This document shows positions 55,592 through 64,000 of a DNA stretch of 64,000 nt, piece after piece. The notes below the pieces were generated by a model. That model was not told the origin of the DNA and did no database searches. It saw nothing but the letters and a program-made list of their open reading frames with translations. The stretch comes from Streptomyces sp. SID12488. Its GTDB lineage: Bacteria; Actinomycetota; Actinomycetes; Streptomycetales; Streptomycetaceae. Made by a program: the position numbers and the translations under genes. Position 1 is the first letter of the stretch. The number at the start of each line of letters is the position of its first letter. Location: contig NZ_JAAGLT010000001.1 in NCBI RefSeq assembly GCF_010548275.1, positions 496,001-560,000 of the forward strand, in the 5' to 3' direction.

Positions 55592-56839
55592 CTATCCGAG
55601 TACGTCCCTCAGCTCGCCGAACGCCTCGTGGAACCCGGGGAACGTCTTCCGTACGCACCCCGGGTCGTCGAAGGTGATCCCGGGGGTGCGCAGGCCGGTC
55701 ACCGCGAAGGACATGACGATGCGGTGGTCGCCGTACGACTTGATGTCCGTGTCCTGCGCGGGAGCCGTACCGGGCGGGCAGGGGTGGATCTCGATCCAGT
55801 CGGGCCCGGTCTCCACCCGGACCCCGAGCCGTCGGAGGTTCTCCGCGCAGGCCTCCAGGCGGTCGCACTCCTTCACGCGGGTGTTGGCCACGTCCTCGAT
55901 GCGGACGGGGCCGGAGGCGAAGGGGGCGAGTGCCGCCAGGGTGGGCATGGTGTCGGAGATGTCCCGCATGTTGACCGTCAGGCCCCGCAGTTCGCCGGTT
56001 CCGGTGACCGTCGTGCGGTCGTCGGCGATCTCCACCCGCGCACCCATCCGGCGCAGTACGGAGACGAAGCCCAGGTCGCCCTGGAGCGCGCCGGTGCCGA
56101 GGCCGGGGACCGTCACCTCGCCGCCGGTGAGAGCCGCCGCCGCGAAGAAGTAACTGGCCGTGGAGGCGTCGGGCTCGATGGCGTAGGTGGTGGCCCGGTA
56201 GCCGCCCGGCGGGACCACGAACACGTCGCCCTCCTTGCGCACCTCCGCGCCGAACGCCCGCATCATCGCGACGGTGATCTCCACGTAGGGCGCCGAGACG
56301 AGGTCGGTGACGTGGATGCGCAGGCCCTGGCGGGTCAGGGGGCCGAGGAGGAGCAGTGCGGTGAGGTACTGGGAGGACTGCCCGGCGTCCAGGGTGACCT
56401 CCCCGCCCTCCACGCCCGCCGCGACGACGGTCAGCGGGTGGTGTCCCTCCGCCTCCTCGTGCCGCAGGTCCACGCCCAGGTCGCGCAGGGCGCGGGTGAG
56501 GGGGGCGAGGGGGCGGCGGCGCATCTGGGGGGAGGCGTCGAAGCGGTAGGTGCCGTGGCCGGTGGCGGCGAGGGTCGGGAGGAAGCGGGCGGTGGTGGCG
56601 CCGTCGCGGCAGTGGACGTCGGCCTCGGTGGCCGCCGGGCCCTGCGGGCGGCCGTCGATCTGCCAGGCGCCGGGGGTCCGTCCGACCCGGTAGCCGAGGC
56701 GGACCAGTCCCTCGGCGAAGCCCTCCGAGTCGTCCGAGCGCAGGGGGCGTACGAGGGTGGTGACCCCGTCGGCTGCCGCGGCGAGGAAGAGGGCGCGCGC
56801 GGTGATGGACTTGGAACCGGGAATCTCTACGACGGCCAT
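55592..56839 (-). CDS. aroA: EPSP synthase-like enolpyruvyltransferase (AroA paralogue)
   Basis: A 415-residue EPT-family protein. Canonical AroA motifs present are IPGSKSITARALFL at the start, SPQMRRRPLAPL, DAGQSSQYLTALLLL, DASTASYFFAAAAL with the catalytic Asp, KECDRLEACAENLRRLG and SYGDHRIVMSFAV. The PEP-binding segment reads CRDGATTARF where AroA normally has GNAGTTMRF, a clear divergence. Start 56839 begins directly at the first motif, without the usual leader. It could be a housekeeping EPSP synthase or a paralogue with another acceptor; no other shikimate gene is near. Its stop is 3 bases from the converging epimerase stop. Confidence 0.8.
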   Translation of the reverse strand: MAVVEIPGSKSITARALFLAAAADGVTTLVRPLRSDDSEGFAEGLVRLGYRVGRTPGAWQIDGRPQGPAATEADVHCRDGATTARFLPTLAATGHGTYRFDASPQMRRRPLAPLTRALRDLGVDLRHEEAEGHHPLTVVAAGVEGGEVTLDAGQSSQYLTALLLLGPLTRQGLRIHVTDLVSAPYVEITVAMMRAFGAEVRKEGDVFVVPPGGYRATTYAIEPDASTASYFFAAAALTGGEVTVPGLGTGALQGDLGFVSVLRRMGARVEIADDRTTVTGTGELRGLTVNMRDISDTMPTLAALAPFASGPVRIEDVANTRVKECDRLEACAENLRRLGVRVETGPDWIEIHPCPPGTAPAQDTDIKSYGDHRIVMSFAVTGLRTPGITFDDPGCVRKTFPGFHEAFGELRDVLG

Positions 56840-56965
56840 GGCCCTATGCTCGCCCGGCCCGCGCCCCACGCGCCGGAACGTCCGCGAAATGGACCATGAA
56901 CGGTGGGGGGTTCCGCTGGAAGTGGGGCGGGGTTTCGGTTGTCGGTTCGCTGCGGCGCCGTCGTG

Positions 56966-57010
56966 GCTTGTCGCGCAGTTCCCCGCGCCCCCATGAGGGC
57001 TTCGCCCCAT
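56966..57010. repeat. Streptomyces dispersed palindromic intergenic repeat, copy 2
   Basis: The same core as at 3191-3236, GTCGCGCAGTTCCCCGCGCC, recurs here followed by a variant hairpin (GCCCCC...GGGC...GCCCC), in the divergent gap between aroA and the GH3 gene. Confidence 0.65.
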
Positions 57011-57182
57011 CATTCACTCCCGTACCTACTTTCCGGAACGGGCCGCCATCCGGGAACCCACCCCCGCCCCGCCCCGTCCAACCGGCAAGACTGCCGGATG
57101 AGTCACCGCTGTGCGGTGTCGGCCTCGCTGCTGGCTGCGAACGCTGACGCACCCTCTCCAAGCCGCCTGCGGCCGGCAGCGA

Positions 57183-57223
57183 GCCGTCACCGGCGCGCCC
57201 CCCTCCGATGCGCCGGTGACGGC
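57183..57223. terminator. Perfect 14-bp hairpin in a divergent gap
   Basis: Arms 57183-57196 and 57210-57223 pair perfectly with a 13-base loop; CCCCTTTCCGGGG follows. It is terminator-like although both neighbouring genes start away from it. The 500-base gap otherwise holds no gene I can support. Confidence 0.5.
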
Positions 57224-57274
57224 CCCTTTCCGGGGGCATTCGGCCATCTCGCGTTAGTGCCCGCGCTCTTGACT

Positions 57275-57322
57275 GGAAGAAACTTCCCGGTTATTCGTGA
57301 CTTCTCGGAAGTTTTCTTCACG
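57275..57322 (+). promoter_or_regulatory. GGAAG inverted repeats upstream of the GH3 gene
   Basis: GGAAGAAACTTCC (57275-57287) is palindromic around AAA. GGAAG recurs in GGAAGTTTTCTTC downstream, so GAAGAAACTTCC and GGAAGTTTTCTTC also face each other as a larger imperfect inverted repeat. They lie in the 65 bases before the start codon, a promoter/operator position. Confidence 0.45.
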
Positions 57323-57339
57323 AGGGAAGGAGCGCCTTC

Positions 57340-59187
57340 GTGCGCGACCAAGCTGAGCAGAACGCTGAGCCGAACGGGACCGGTGCCCGCCCTTCCAGAC
57401 GCGCACTTCTCGCCGCGACCGCCGGCACCGGCGCCGCGCTCGCCCTCGGCGGGGAGGCGTATCCGGCCGACCGTTACGGGAGTGACGCGCGAATCCGCCG
57501 GATCGTCTCCCGTATGACCCTGGAGGAGAAGGTCGGTCAGCTGTTCGTCATGCGGGTGTACGGACACTCCGCCACCGCGCCCGACCAGGCCGACATCGAC
57601 GCCAACCTCGCGGAGGTCGGCGTACGGACGGCCGCCGAACTCGTCGCCAAGTACCGGGTCGGCGGGATCATCTACTTCGCCTGGGCGCACAACACCCGCG
57701 ACCCGCATCAGATCGCCGACCTCAGCAACGGGATCCAGCAGGCCTCGCTCGCTGCTCCCCGCGGGCTGCCGGTCCTCATCTCCACCGACCAGGAGCACGG
57801 CATCGTCGCCCGCGTGGGCAGGCCCGCCACCCTCCTCCCTGGGGCCATGGCCCTCGGCGCCAACGGCTCACGCACCGACGCGCTGACCGCCGGCCGTATC
57901 GGCGGCGCCGAACTGCGCGCCCTCGGCATCCGTCAGGACTACGCGCCGGTGGCCGACGTGAACGTCAACCCGGCCAATCCGGTGATCGGCGTACGGTCGT
58001 TCGGCGCCGACCCGAAGGCCGTCGCCGGGCTGGTCGCCGCGCAGGTCACGGGGTATCAGCGGTCCTCCGTCGCCGCCACAGCCAAGCACTTCCCGGGGCA
58101 CGGCGACACCGCCGTCGACAGCCACTACGGCTTCCCCGTCATCGAGCACACGCGTGAGCAGTGGAGCACCGTCGACGCGCCGCCGTTCCGCGCCGCGATC
58201 CGCGCCGGCATCGACTCGATCATGACCGCGCACATCATGGTCCCGGCCCTCGACGACTCCGGCGACCCCGCCACACTGTCCCACCCGATCCTCACCGGCA
58301 TCCTGCGCGGGGAACTCGGTTACGACGGAGTCGTGGTCACCGACTCCCTGGGCATGCAGGGCGTACGGGAGAAGTACGGCGACGACCGTGTTCCGGTGCT
58401 CGCGCTGAAGGCCGGTGTCGACCAGCTGCTCAACCCGCCGTCGCTCGACATCGCCTGGAACGCGGTCCTGGCGGCCGTACGGCAGGGCGAGTTGACCGAG
58501 GCGCGGCTCGACACCTCCCTGCTGCGCATTCTCCGGCTCAAGAACCGGCTCGGGCTGCTCGACCGGCCGTACGTCACCCACGCCGGGGTCGACCGGGCCG
58601 TCGGTGTCCGTGGCCATCTCCTGGCCGCCGACCGGATCGCCGAGCGGACCACCACCCTCCTCGTCAACGAGGGGAAGACGCTGCCCCTTTCCCGGGTGAC
58701 CCACAAGCGGGTGCTCGTCGTCGGGGCCGATCCCGCGTCGCCGTCCGGTACCACCGGGCCGCCGACCACCGTGCTGGCGAACGCCCTCACCGAACTGGGC
58801 TTCACCGCCACCGCCCTGTCGACCGGCACCGCCCCCTCCGCCGCCGTCATCGCCCGGGCGGTCGCCGCCGCCGGGGAGGTGGACGCGGTGGTCGTCGGGA
58901 CGTACAACCTCAGCGGCGCAAGCAGTCAGCGGGCCCTCGTCACCCAACTCCTCGCCACCGGGCGGCCCGTGGTGTGCGTCGCCGTCCGCAACCCCTACGA
59001 CGTGTCACAACTTCCGTCTGTGCGTGCCTACTTGGCCACCTACTCCTGGACGGACGTCGAACTCCGGGCCGCCGCACGGGTGATCGCGGGACAGGTCAGG
59101 CCGCGCGGAAGGCTGCCGGTGCCGGTGCTGCGCGCGGACGATCCGACGCGCGTGCTGTATCCGATCGGTCACGGACTGTCGTACTAG
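57340..59187 (+). CDS. Exported glycoside hydrolase family 3 (beta-N-acetylhexosaminidase-like)
   Basis: A 615-residue GH3 enzyme. The N-terminus PSRRALLAATAGTGAALALG is a twin-arginine signal. The (beta/alpha)8 domain has EKVGQLFVMRVYG, STDQEHGIVARVG, DYAPVADVNVNPANPVIG, the NagZ-type motif KHFPGHGDT (which carries the catalytic His in N-acetylglucosaminidases) and VVTDSLGMQG with the nucleophile Asp. A C-terminal alpha/beta sandwich domain follows. It probably releases GlcNAc from peptidoglycan or chitin fragments outside the cell. GGAAGGAG precedes GTG 57340. Confidence 0.88.
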   Translation: MRDQAEQNAEPNGTGARPSRRALLAATAGTGAALALGGEAYPADRYGSDARIRRIVSRMTLEEKVGQLFVMRVYGHSATAPDQADIDANLAEVGVRTAAELVAKYRVGGIIYFAWAHNTRDPHQIADLSNGIQQASLAAPRGLPVLISTDQEHGIVARVGRPATLLPGAMALGANGSRTDALTAGRIGGAELRALGIRQDYAPVADVNVNPANPVIGVRSFGADPKAVAGLVAAQVTGYQRSSVAATAKHFPGHGDTAVDSHYGFPVIEHTREQWSTVDAPPFRAAIRAGIDSIMTAHIMVPALDDSGDPATLSHPILTGILRGELGYDGVVVTDSLGMQGVREKYGDDRVPVLALKAGVDQLLNPPSLDIAWNAVLAAVRQGELTEARLDTSLLRILRLKNRLGLLDRPYVTHAGVDRAVGVRGHLLAADRIAERTTTLLVNEGKTLPLSRVTHKRVLVVGADPASPSGTTGPPTTVLANALTELGFTATALSTGTAPSAAVIARAVAAAGEVDAVVVGTYNLSGASSQRALVTQLLATGRPVVCVAVRNPYDVSQLPSVRAYLATYSWTDVELRAAARVIAGQVRPRGRLPVPVLRADDPTRVLYPIGHGLSY

Positions 59188-59324
59188 AGGCGGGAGGTAA
59201 GGAGGCGTACGCGGCGTACGCCGCACAACCGGCGCACCACCCCCAATAGGCGCAAATCCGCTGAACTTCCGGCGTGGCCCTGGCGTCGCGGGCCACGCTG
59301 GGCGCGGGTACTCAGGGGGATGCG

Positions 59325-60050
59325 ATGCGCACAGTGCGTTCTGTGGGGTCCGTGCGTTCCATGGGATTCGCGGGAGTGGTGTGCCGACGGGTGATCGCCT
59401 GCGCGCTGCTGATGCTGGTCGCGTTGTTCACGGCGACCGGGTGTCAGCTGTCGTCGGACGGTTCGGCGGACGGTTCGTCGGGTGACTCGTCGGAGGGGGC
59501 GGCCTCGGGGGGCGCCGACGGTACGGCGGTCGGTCGGCGGCCCACGCCGCCCCGGCCCACCGGTTACGGCACCGTCTTCCTCTCCATCGACGAGTGCAGT
59601 TCCTTCGGCATCACCAGTTTCACCGAGGTGCCCTGCACCAGCGAGCGGGCGGCGGCCCGGGTCGTGGCCCGGTTCGACGGCAGGGTCACCGACGGTCCGT
59701 CGTGCCCGGCGACCACCGACTTCGTGCTGCACATCAGCGAACAGCGCCCCGCCGCCGACGAGGACGGTGACGGGGCCGTCCCGCAGGGCTACGCCTGTAT
59801 GCGCAACCTCCAGGCCCCGCACCCCGGCGACCCCGGCGGCGGCGGAGGCCCGCGCACGATCGTCGGCGACTGCGTGTACAGCGCCGGGCGCGGGGAGGTG
59901 CGCGAGACGGCGTGCGACGGCAAGAGCGAGAAGAAGCCGGAGTACCGGGTGACCGAGGCCGTCGCCGAACGCTCCAACTGCCCTACTGCCACCGCCCTTT
60001 ACGTGCAGCTGGGCGGGGAGCGGCCGGTGGGGTGCGCGAAACCGGTGTGA
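59325..60050 (+). CDS. Putative lipoprotein of unknown function
   Basis: A 241-residue exported protein with a hydrophobic N-terminal segment (VIACALLMLVALFTATGC) ending in a lipobox. A Ser/Gly/Asp-rich linker follows, then two similar Cys-containing units (SFTEVPCTSERAAARVVARF ... DGPSCPATTDFVLHIS and YSAGRGEVRETACDGKSE ... RSNCPTATALYVQLG), a duplicated small domain seen in actinobacterial septum-type membrane proteins. CAGGGGGA precedes ATG 59325. The start carries RTVRSVGSVRS repeats. Confidence 0.72.
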   Translation: MRTVRSVGSVRSMGFAGVVCRRVIACALLMLVALFTATGCQLSSDGSADGSSGDSSEGAASGGADGTAVGRRPTPPRPTGYGTVFLSIDECSSFGITSFTEVPCTSERAAARVVARFDGRVTDGPSCPATTDFVLHISEQRPAADEDGDGAVPQGYACMRNLQAPHPGDPGGGGGPRTIVGDCVYSAGRGEVRETACDGKSEKKPEYRVTEAVAERSNCPTATALYVQLGGERPVGCAKPV

Positions 60051-60101
60051 GGGATTCCATTTCTTCGCCCGAATAACGAGTCGCTCCCATTCACTGGAAC
60101 A

Positions 60102-60133
60102 ACTGTTGTGCTGATTTCGTGAATCGGTAGGCT
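60102..60133 (+). promoter_or_regulatory. Candidate promoter of the conservon
   Basis: ACAACTGTTGT (about 60100-60110) is a perfect palindrome, TTGTGC (-35) overlaps its right half, and TAGGCT (60128-60133) is a fair -10 about 16 bases on. Transcription would begin next to ATG 60143, giving a nearly leaderless message. Confidence 0.4.
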
Positions 60134-60142
60134 CCCCCTGTC

Positions 60143-62734
60143 ATGCGCGGACCCCTTCTTTTCGGACAGTCCGCCAGCACTCACAGGCCGGGAACCTCTG
60201 TGGCATTCCACGCACGCACGGCGCAACAGCAGCAGGACCGGACTCCGAGGGCTGCGGAGGATGTGAGGGAAGCGAAGGCTCCGAAGCGCCAGTTGTCGCT
60301 CCGGACGATCCTTCTCGTCCTGGCCCTGGTGCCCTGTCTGGCCCTGGTAGGCCTGGGCGCGGCGAACTCGTCCCATCTCTACGGCGACTGGGGAACCGTC
60401 CATGACCGCAACGAGGAAGCGAAACGCTTCGGCGCCCCGCTCGCCACCGTCTTCTTCAACCTCCAGGCGGAGCGGCGGCTCAGCGCGACGGCGCTCGCGA
60501 ACCCCAAGGCCGGCAAGTCCGAACTGGCAGCTCAGCGCGGAATCACCGACAAGTCCGTACAGAGCCTCGACGCACTCGGCACCGCCCCGCGCTCTCTAGC
60601 CGCGACCTTCCAGAAGGTCACCCTCGGTCTGAAGAAGCTGCCCGGCTACCGGGACGCCGTGGACCGGCGGTCCGCCGACCAGCAGCAGACGTACGATGCC
60701 TACACCGGCGTGATCTCGTCGAGCATGCAGTTGTTCGAGGACTTCAGCAACGTCGGCTTCGGCGAGACGGCCATCCTCACCCGGCCGGCGCTCGACGCGC
60801 AGTGGGGCATGGAGATGATCTCCCGCGAGGACGCGATCATCGCCGCCGGAGTGGCGAGCGGCAGGCTCACCGGTGAGCAGCGCTTCCAGCTCGCCGAGAT
60901 GATCGGCAGCCAGGAACACATCTTCGGCGACAAGGTCGTTCCGCAACTTCCCGCCGACCGGGCCAAGGCCTTCCAGGCCGTGCTGTCCGGCGCCGACTGG
61001 AAGCGGAAGACCACGGTCGAGCAGAGCCTCCTGAACGCCAAGGGCGCCGACGGCAGCGGCCGGACCGTCGTCTCCGCCGCACTCGGGAAGCAGTGGCAGC
61101 AGAGCCTCGCGGGGATCTCTCCCCAACTGCTGGGGGGCCTCAACGCCTACCACGACGACCTCGTCGCCTACACCGAGGACTCACTCGACAGCCTGATGAC
61201 CAACATGATCGTCAACAGCGCCGTGAGCCTGGCGGCCGTGCTGCTGATGCTGGTCCTCTCACTGCGTCTGACCGGAACGCTGCGCCGCCGGATCTTCGCT
61301 CTGCGCGCCGAGGCCCTCGAACTCCAGGAGCGGCTGCCGGACATCGTGGAGCGGCTGCGCAAGGGCGAGAAGGTCGACACCGACGCCGAGCTGCCCGCGA
61401 TCCGTCACGGCGACGACGAACTCGGCCAGCTCGGCCAGGCCCTCAACCAGGCCCGCGGCTCGGCCCTGGAGACCGCCGTGCGGGAGGTCGAGCTGTACCG
61501 CGGCTTCGAGCGGCTGCTGCAACGCATCGCCCGGCGCACCCAGTTGCTGATCGGCATGCAGCTGAAACGTCTCGGCGAGATGCAGCGGCGGCACGAGGAT
61601 CCCGAGGTCCTCGAAGGCCTCTTCGACCTCGACCACCTGGCGGCCCGGCTGCGCCGCTACGAGGAGAACCTGGTGATCCTCGGCAACGGGACACCGCAGC
61701 GGCGCTGGCGCAGGCCCGTCCTCCTGCTGGACATCCTGCGCTCCGCCCAGGGCGAGGTGCAGGACTACCGGCGCATCCGGATCGACACCGACGGCGAGAC
61801 CTGGCTCTCGGAGCGTGCCGTCGGCCCCATGGTCCACCTCCTCGCGGAGCTCATGGAGAACGCGGTGTCCTTCTCCCGGCCGCCGACCCCGGTCGAGGTG
61901 ACCGCCTCCCAGGTGGGGCGCGGGGTCGCGATCGAGATCGAGGACCGCGGCATGGGCATGGACCCCGAGCAGTACGCCGAGGCCAACGAGCTGATGGCCG
62001 CGCCGCCCCGCATGGACGTGATGTCCCGCGCCGACGACGCCCGTCTCGGCCTGTACGTGGTGGCCCGGCTCGCCGCCAACCTGGGCCTCCAGGTCGAGCT
62101 GCGGCCCTCGTCGTTCGGTGGCACCCGGGTCGTCGTCCTGGTCCCGGCAGAGCTGATCTCCGCCGGTCAGCCGGTGCAGGGCCGGCCCGCCGCGCTGCCG
62201 GCGACCCCGGGGCCCGGTGCCGCCGCGGTCCCGGACCGGCTCGCTCTGCGTGGGGCGACCGCCCGCACCGGACCGGGGCACGCCCCAACCCGCACCGCGC
62301 CCCGGCCGCGCGCCGCGCCCGCCGCCGACCAGGAGGCGTACGCGCGTCCGCTCATCGGCCCCTGGATCGCACCCTCGACGCCGTCGACGCCCTCGACACC
62401 GCCGGCCCGCCCCACGCCAACCCCCTCCCAGGCATCCGCTCCGGCCCCCACCGCGAGCCAGAACCCGCTGCCCCGGCGCGTGCGGCAGGCCAGTCTCGTC
62501 ACCGAACTCCGGGAGGCTCCGCCCTCGTACGACACCGAACCGCAGCGCACCGGCCCCAGCGCCGCGCAGCCCCTCCCCCGCCGGACGGGCGCCCGCTCCG
62601 GTGCCACCGTCGGTGCCTTCCAGCGCCAGTCCAGGGCCGCCCGGCTCAGGCCCGACGCCGATCCCCAGCCCAGCCGCCGGCCCACCAGCCCCTCACCCGG
62701 ACCCGACGGGGCCCGGAAGGAAGACGGACGATGA
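60143..62734 (+). CDS. cvnA: Conservon sensor histidine kinase-like protein (nitrate/nitrite-sensing domain)
   Basis: An 863-residue membrane protein. TM helix 1 (LRTILLVLALVPCLALVGLGA) near residue 55 and TM2 near residue 350 bracket an extracellular NIT domain (NEEAKRFGAPLATVFFNLQAERRLS). A HAMP-like linker and a HATPase domain follow (LLAELMENAVSFSRPPTPVEV as N box, EDRGMGMD as G1, LGLYVVARLA as G2). No canonical phospho-acceptor His box is evident, as usual for CvnA. The last about 180 residues are Pro/Arg-rich with PSTPSTPSTP repeats. ATG 60143; GTG 60200 is possible. It overlaps the roadblock gene as ATGA. Confidence 0.9.
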   Translation: MRGPLLFGQSASTHRPGTSVAFHARTAQQQQDRTPRAAEDVREAKAPKRQLSLRTILLVLALVPCLALVGLGAANSSHLYGDWGTVHDRNEEAKRFGAPLATVFFNLQAERRLSATALANPKAGKSELAAQRGITDKSVQSLDALGTAPRSLAATFQKVTLGLKKLPGYRDAVDRRSADQQQTYDAYTGVISSSMQLFEDFSNVGFGETAILTRPALDAQWGMEMISREDAIIAAGVASGRLTGEQRFQLAEMIGSQEHIFGDKVVPQLPADRAKAFQAVLSGADWKRKTTVEQSLLNAKGADGSGRTVVSAALGKQWQQSLAGISPQLLGGLNAYHDDLVAYTEDSLDSLMTNMIVNSAVSLAAVLLMLVLSLRLTGTLRRRIFALRAEALELQERLPDIVERLRKGEKVDTDAELPAIRHGDDELGQLGQALNQARGSALETAVREVELYRGFERLLQRIARRTQLLIGMQLKRLGEMQRRHEDPEVLEGLFDLDHLAARLRRYEENLVILGNGTPQRRWRRPVLLLDILRSAQGEVQDYRRIRIDTDGETWLSERAVGPMVHLLAELMENAVSFSRPPTPVEVTASQVGRGVAIEIEDRGMGMDPEQYAEANELMAAPPRMDVMSRADDARLGLYVVARLAANLGLQVELRPSSFGGTRVVVLVPAELISAGQPVQGRPAALPATPGPGAAAVPDRLALRGATARTGPGHAPTRTAPRPRAAPAADQEAYARPLIGPWIAPSTPSTPSTPPARPTPTPSQASAPAPTASQNPLPRRVRQASLVTELREAPPSYDTEPQRTGPSAAQPLPRRTGARSGATVGAFQRQSRAARLRPDADPQPSRRPTSPSPGPDGARKEDGR

Positions 62735-63159
62735 CTCTGCGAACCACTGCCACCAACTCCGACCTCGACTGGCTGCTCGACCGCCTGGTCGACCAGGTTC
62801 CGGGCACCCGGGCCGCGATCGTGCTGTCCGACGACGGGCTGGTGGTGAGCCAGTCCGGCAGCGTCGCCCGGGTCGACGCGGAACGCCTGGCCGCGATCGC
62901 CACAGGTCAGCAGAGCCTGGCCCGTGGCGTCGGCGAGGTCTTCGGCGGCGGGGCCGTCCGTCAGGTCATCATCGAGCTCGACGAGCTCTGGCTGTTCGTC
63001 AGCGCGGCCGGCCGGGGCACCCATCTGGCGGTCGTGGCGGACCAGGAGGTCGACGCCGAGGTGATGGCCGTGGCGATGGACACCCTCGTCCAGCAGGTGG
63101 GACAGCGGCTGGGGACCGAGGTGCGGGTCCAGCGGCTGGAGGGCGGGGGGCGTGAGTGA
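62731..63159 (+). CDS. cvnB: Conservon roadblock/LC7 protein
   Basis: A 142-residue roadblock/LC7-fold protein: LDWLLDRLVDQVPGTRAAIVLSDDGLVVS, then AERLAAIATGQQSLARGVGE and MDTLVQQVGQRLG. In conservons CvnB sits with CvnA-C at the membrane and influences the GTPase CvnD. Coupled to cvnA by ATGA and to cvnC by a 4-base overlap. Confidence 0.93.
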   Translation: MTLRTTATNSDLDWLLDRLVDQVPGTRAAIVLSDDGLVVSQSGSVARVDAERLAAIATGQQSLARGVGEVFGGGAVRQVIIELDELWLFVSAAGRGTHLAVVADQEVDAEVMAVAMDTLVQQVGQRLGTEVRVQRLEGGGRE

Positions 63160-63545
63160 GCCACTGGGCGGACGCGTCGCCGGACGCCGATGAGGCCGAG
63201 GAAAGCCTGGTCAGGCCGTACACGATCACTCATGGGCGGACGGCCTCGGTGCGCGACGACCTCACCCTCATCACGGTGATCGCCACCGTCGCGCCGGACG
63301 AACGGCACGGCGACCGGGGGCTGCAGCCCGAGCTCCGGAGGATCCTCGGGCAGTGCCGTGCCCCGGTGGCCCTCGCCGAGGTCGCCGCCGGGCTGAACCT
63401 GCCCGTGGCGGTGACGAAGATCCTCGTCGGCGATCTCATCGCGCTGGACCGGGTGACGGCCCGGCCGCCGCTCGCGGTCGCGGTCGGCCAGGAAACCGAC
63501 ATGACTCTTCTGCAGGCGGTGAAGGATGCCCTACTCAGACTCTGA
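63156..63545 (+). CDS. cvnC: Conservon DUF742 protein
   Basis: A 129-residue DUF742 protein: SLVRPYTITHGRTASVRDDLTLIT at the start, a winged-helix-like centre (PELRRILGQCRAPVALAEVAAGLNLPVAVTKILVGDL) and a C-terminal helix. CvnC is a membrane-complex component of unknown activity. GTG 63156 overlaps cvnB; its 3' end overlaps cvnD by 20 bases. Confidence 0.92.
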   Translation: MSHWADASPDADEAEESLVRPYTITHGRTASVRDDLTLITVIATVAPDERHGDRGLQPELRRILGQCRAPVALAEVAAGLNLPVAVTKILVGDLIALDRVTARPPLAVAVGQETDMTLLQAVKDALLRL

Positions 63546-64000
63546 CGAACAGACCGGGTCACAGGTGTCCGTGGCCGGGACGCCCACCGCGCCCGCCGCG
63601 GTGAAAATCCTGATCGCGGGCGGCTTCGGTGTCGGCAAGACCACCATGGTCGGCTCCGTGAGCGAGATCCCGCCCCTGCACACCGAGGAGCACCTGACCG
63701 CCGCGGGGCTGAGCGTGGACGACCTCGACGGTGTCGAGCAGAAGACCACGACCACCGTGGCGCTGGACTTCGGCCGGATCACGGTGAGCAGCCAGCTCGT
63801 CCTCTATCTGTTCGGTACGCCGGGCCAGGAACGTTTCTGGTTCATGTGGAACGACCTGGTGCACGGGGCGCTCGGCGCGGTGGTCCTCGCGGACACCCGG
63901 CGGCTGGAGAGCAGTTTCGCGTCGATCGACTTCTTCGAGAGCCGTGGCGTCCCCTTCGTGGTCGGCGTCAACTGCTTCCACGGGGTGCGGGACCGCACGG
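63526..64000 (+). CDS. cvnD: Conservon small GTPase, cut by right edge
   Basis: 158 codons visible. The P-loop GGFGVGKTTMVGSV, the switch region TTTTVALDFGRIT, FGTPGQERFWFMW (DxxG-like) and the start of the NKxD-type strand VVGVNCFHG identify the MglA/Rag-like GTPase CvnD. ATG 63526 is inside the end of cvnC. In many conservons a P450 gene follows; that lies beyond this window. Confidence 0.93.
   Translation, partial: MPYSDSDEQTGSQVSVAGTPTAPAAVKILIAGGFGVGKTTMVGSVSEIPPLHTEEHLTAAGLSVDDLDGVEQKTTTTVALDFGRITVSSQLVLYLFGTPGQERFWFMWNDLVHGALGAVVLADTRRLESSFASIDFFESRGVPFVVGVNCFHGVRDRT

Noticed and set aside
60867..61694. Arg-rich antisense frames inside the conservon kinase gene
   Set aside because: Typical shadows in GC-rich coding DNA.

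Overview
The window is chromosomal DNA from a streptomycete. It is very GC-rich with strong third-position GC bias, many GTG starts and 4-base start/stop overlaps. It encodes Streptomyces hallmarks: a rodlin (cut by the left edge), a conservon (sensor kinase, roadblock, DUF742 and GTPase; the GTPase is cut by the right edge), a secreted chorismate mutase and a CsoR-type copper locus. No rRNA, tRNA or CRISPR was seen. From memory, the order rodlin / acyl-CoA ligase / iol genes / copZ-copA / citrate synthase / RecD-like helicase / rbs genes resembles one part of the S. coelicolor chromosome; I could not check this.

Layout. 1-10.2 kb: rodlin, fatty acyl-CoA ligase, exported chorismate mutase, vWA lipoprotein, a two-gene ABC system whose ATPase is fused to an exported S15-type hydrolase, a GNAT and a polysaccharide deacetylase. 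10.2-17.1 kb: myo-inositol catabolism, with iolC, an aldolase, a broken iolB, iolD and mmsA on the minus strand, divergent from an iolE-like gene across a shared promoter region with a palindrome. 17.3-26.5 kb: small HTH protein, frameshifted acetyltransferase, alcohol dehydrogenase, copper chaperone and pump behind a CsoR-like operator, a 0.68-kb gene-free stretch ending in a strong terminator, citrate synthase and a RecD2 helicase. 26.7-32.8 kb: a LacI-regulated ribose operon in which permease and binding protein are one polypeptide. 33.8-41.0 kb: eight tightly packed plus-strand genes (membrane protein, MprF-like transferase, cyclase, flavin reductase, FAD oxidase, methyltransferase, P450, CrtC/AttH-like protein). 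This set lacks a scaffold-making core enzyme and is my best candidate for an undescribed biosynthetic pathway. 41.1-45.7 kb: a LacI-controlled operon of dehydrogenase, DapA-like DUF993 protein and epimerase, probably for an uncharacterised sugar or cyclitol.

46.9-53.2 kb is a decayed accessory island: the C-terminal part of a TPR regulator abuts the 5' end of an NAD(P)-binding gene with an ATA start, followed by half an extradiol dioxygenase, DUF6262 and Tn3-transposase remnants, and an IS607-family element with a frameshifted tnpA and an amber codon in tnpB. 53.2-60 kb: a DUF4440 protein, MarR-GNAT fusion, epimerase, a divergent AroA paralogue, an exported GH3 enzyme and a lipoprotein. 60.1 kb to the end: conservon.

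A recurring theme is short in-frame tandem repeats at gene starts or ends, at more than ten places. All functional statements are from sequence reading and family knowledge; no search was run.
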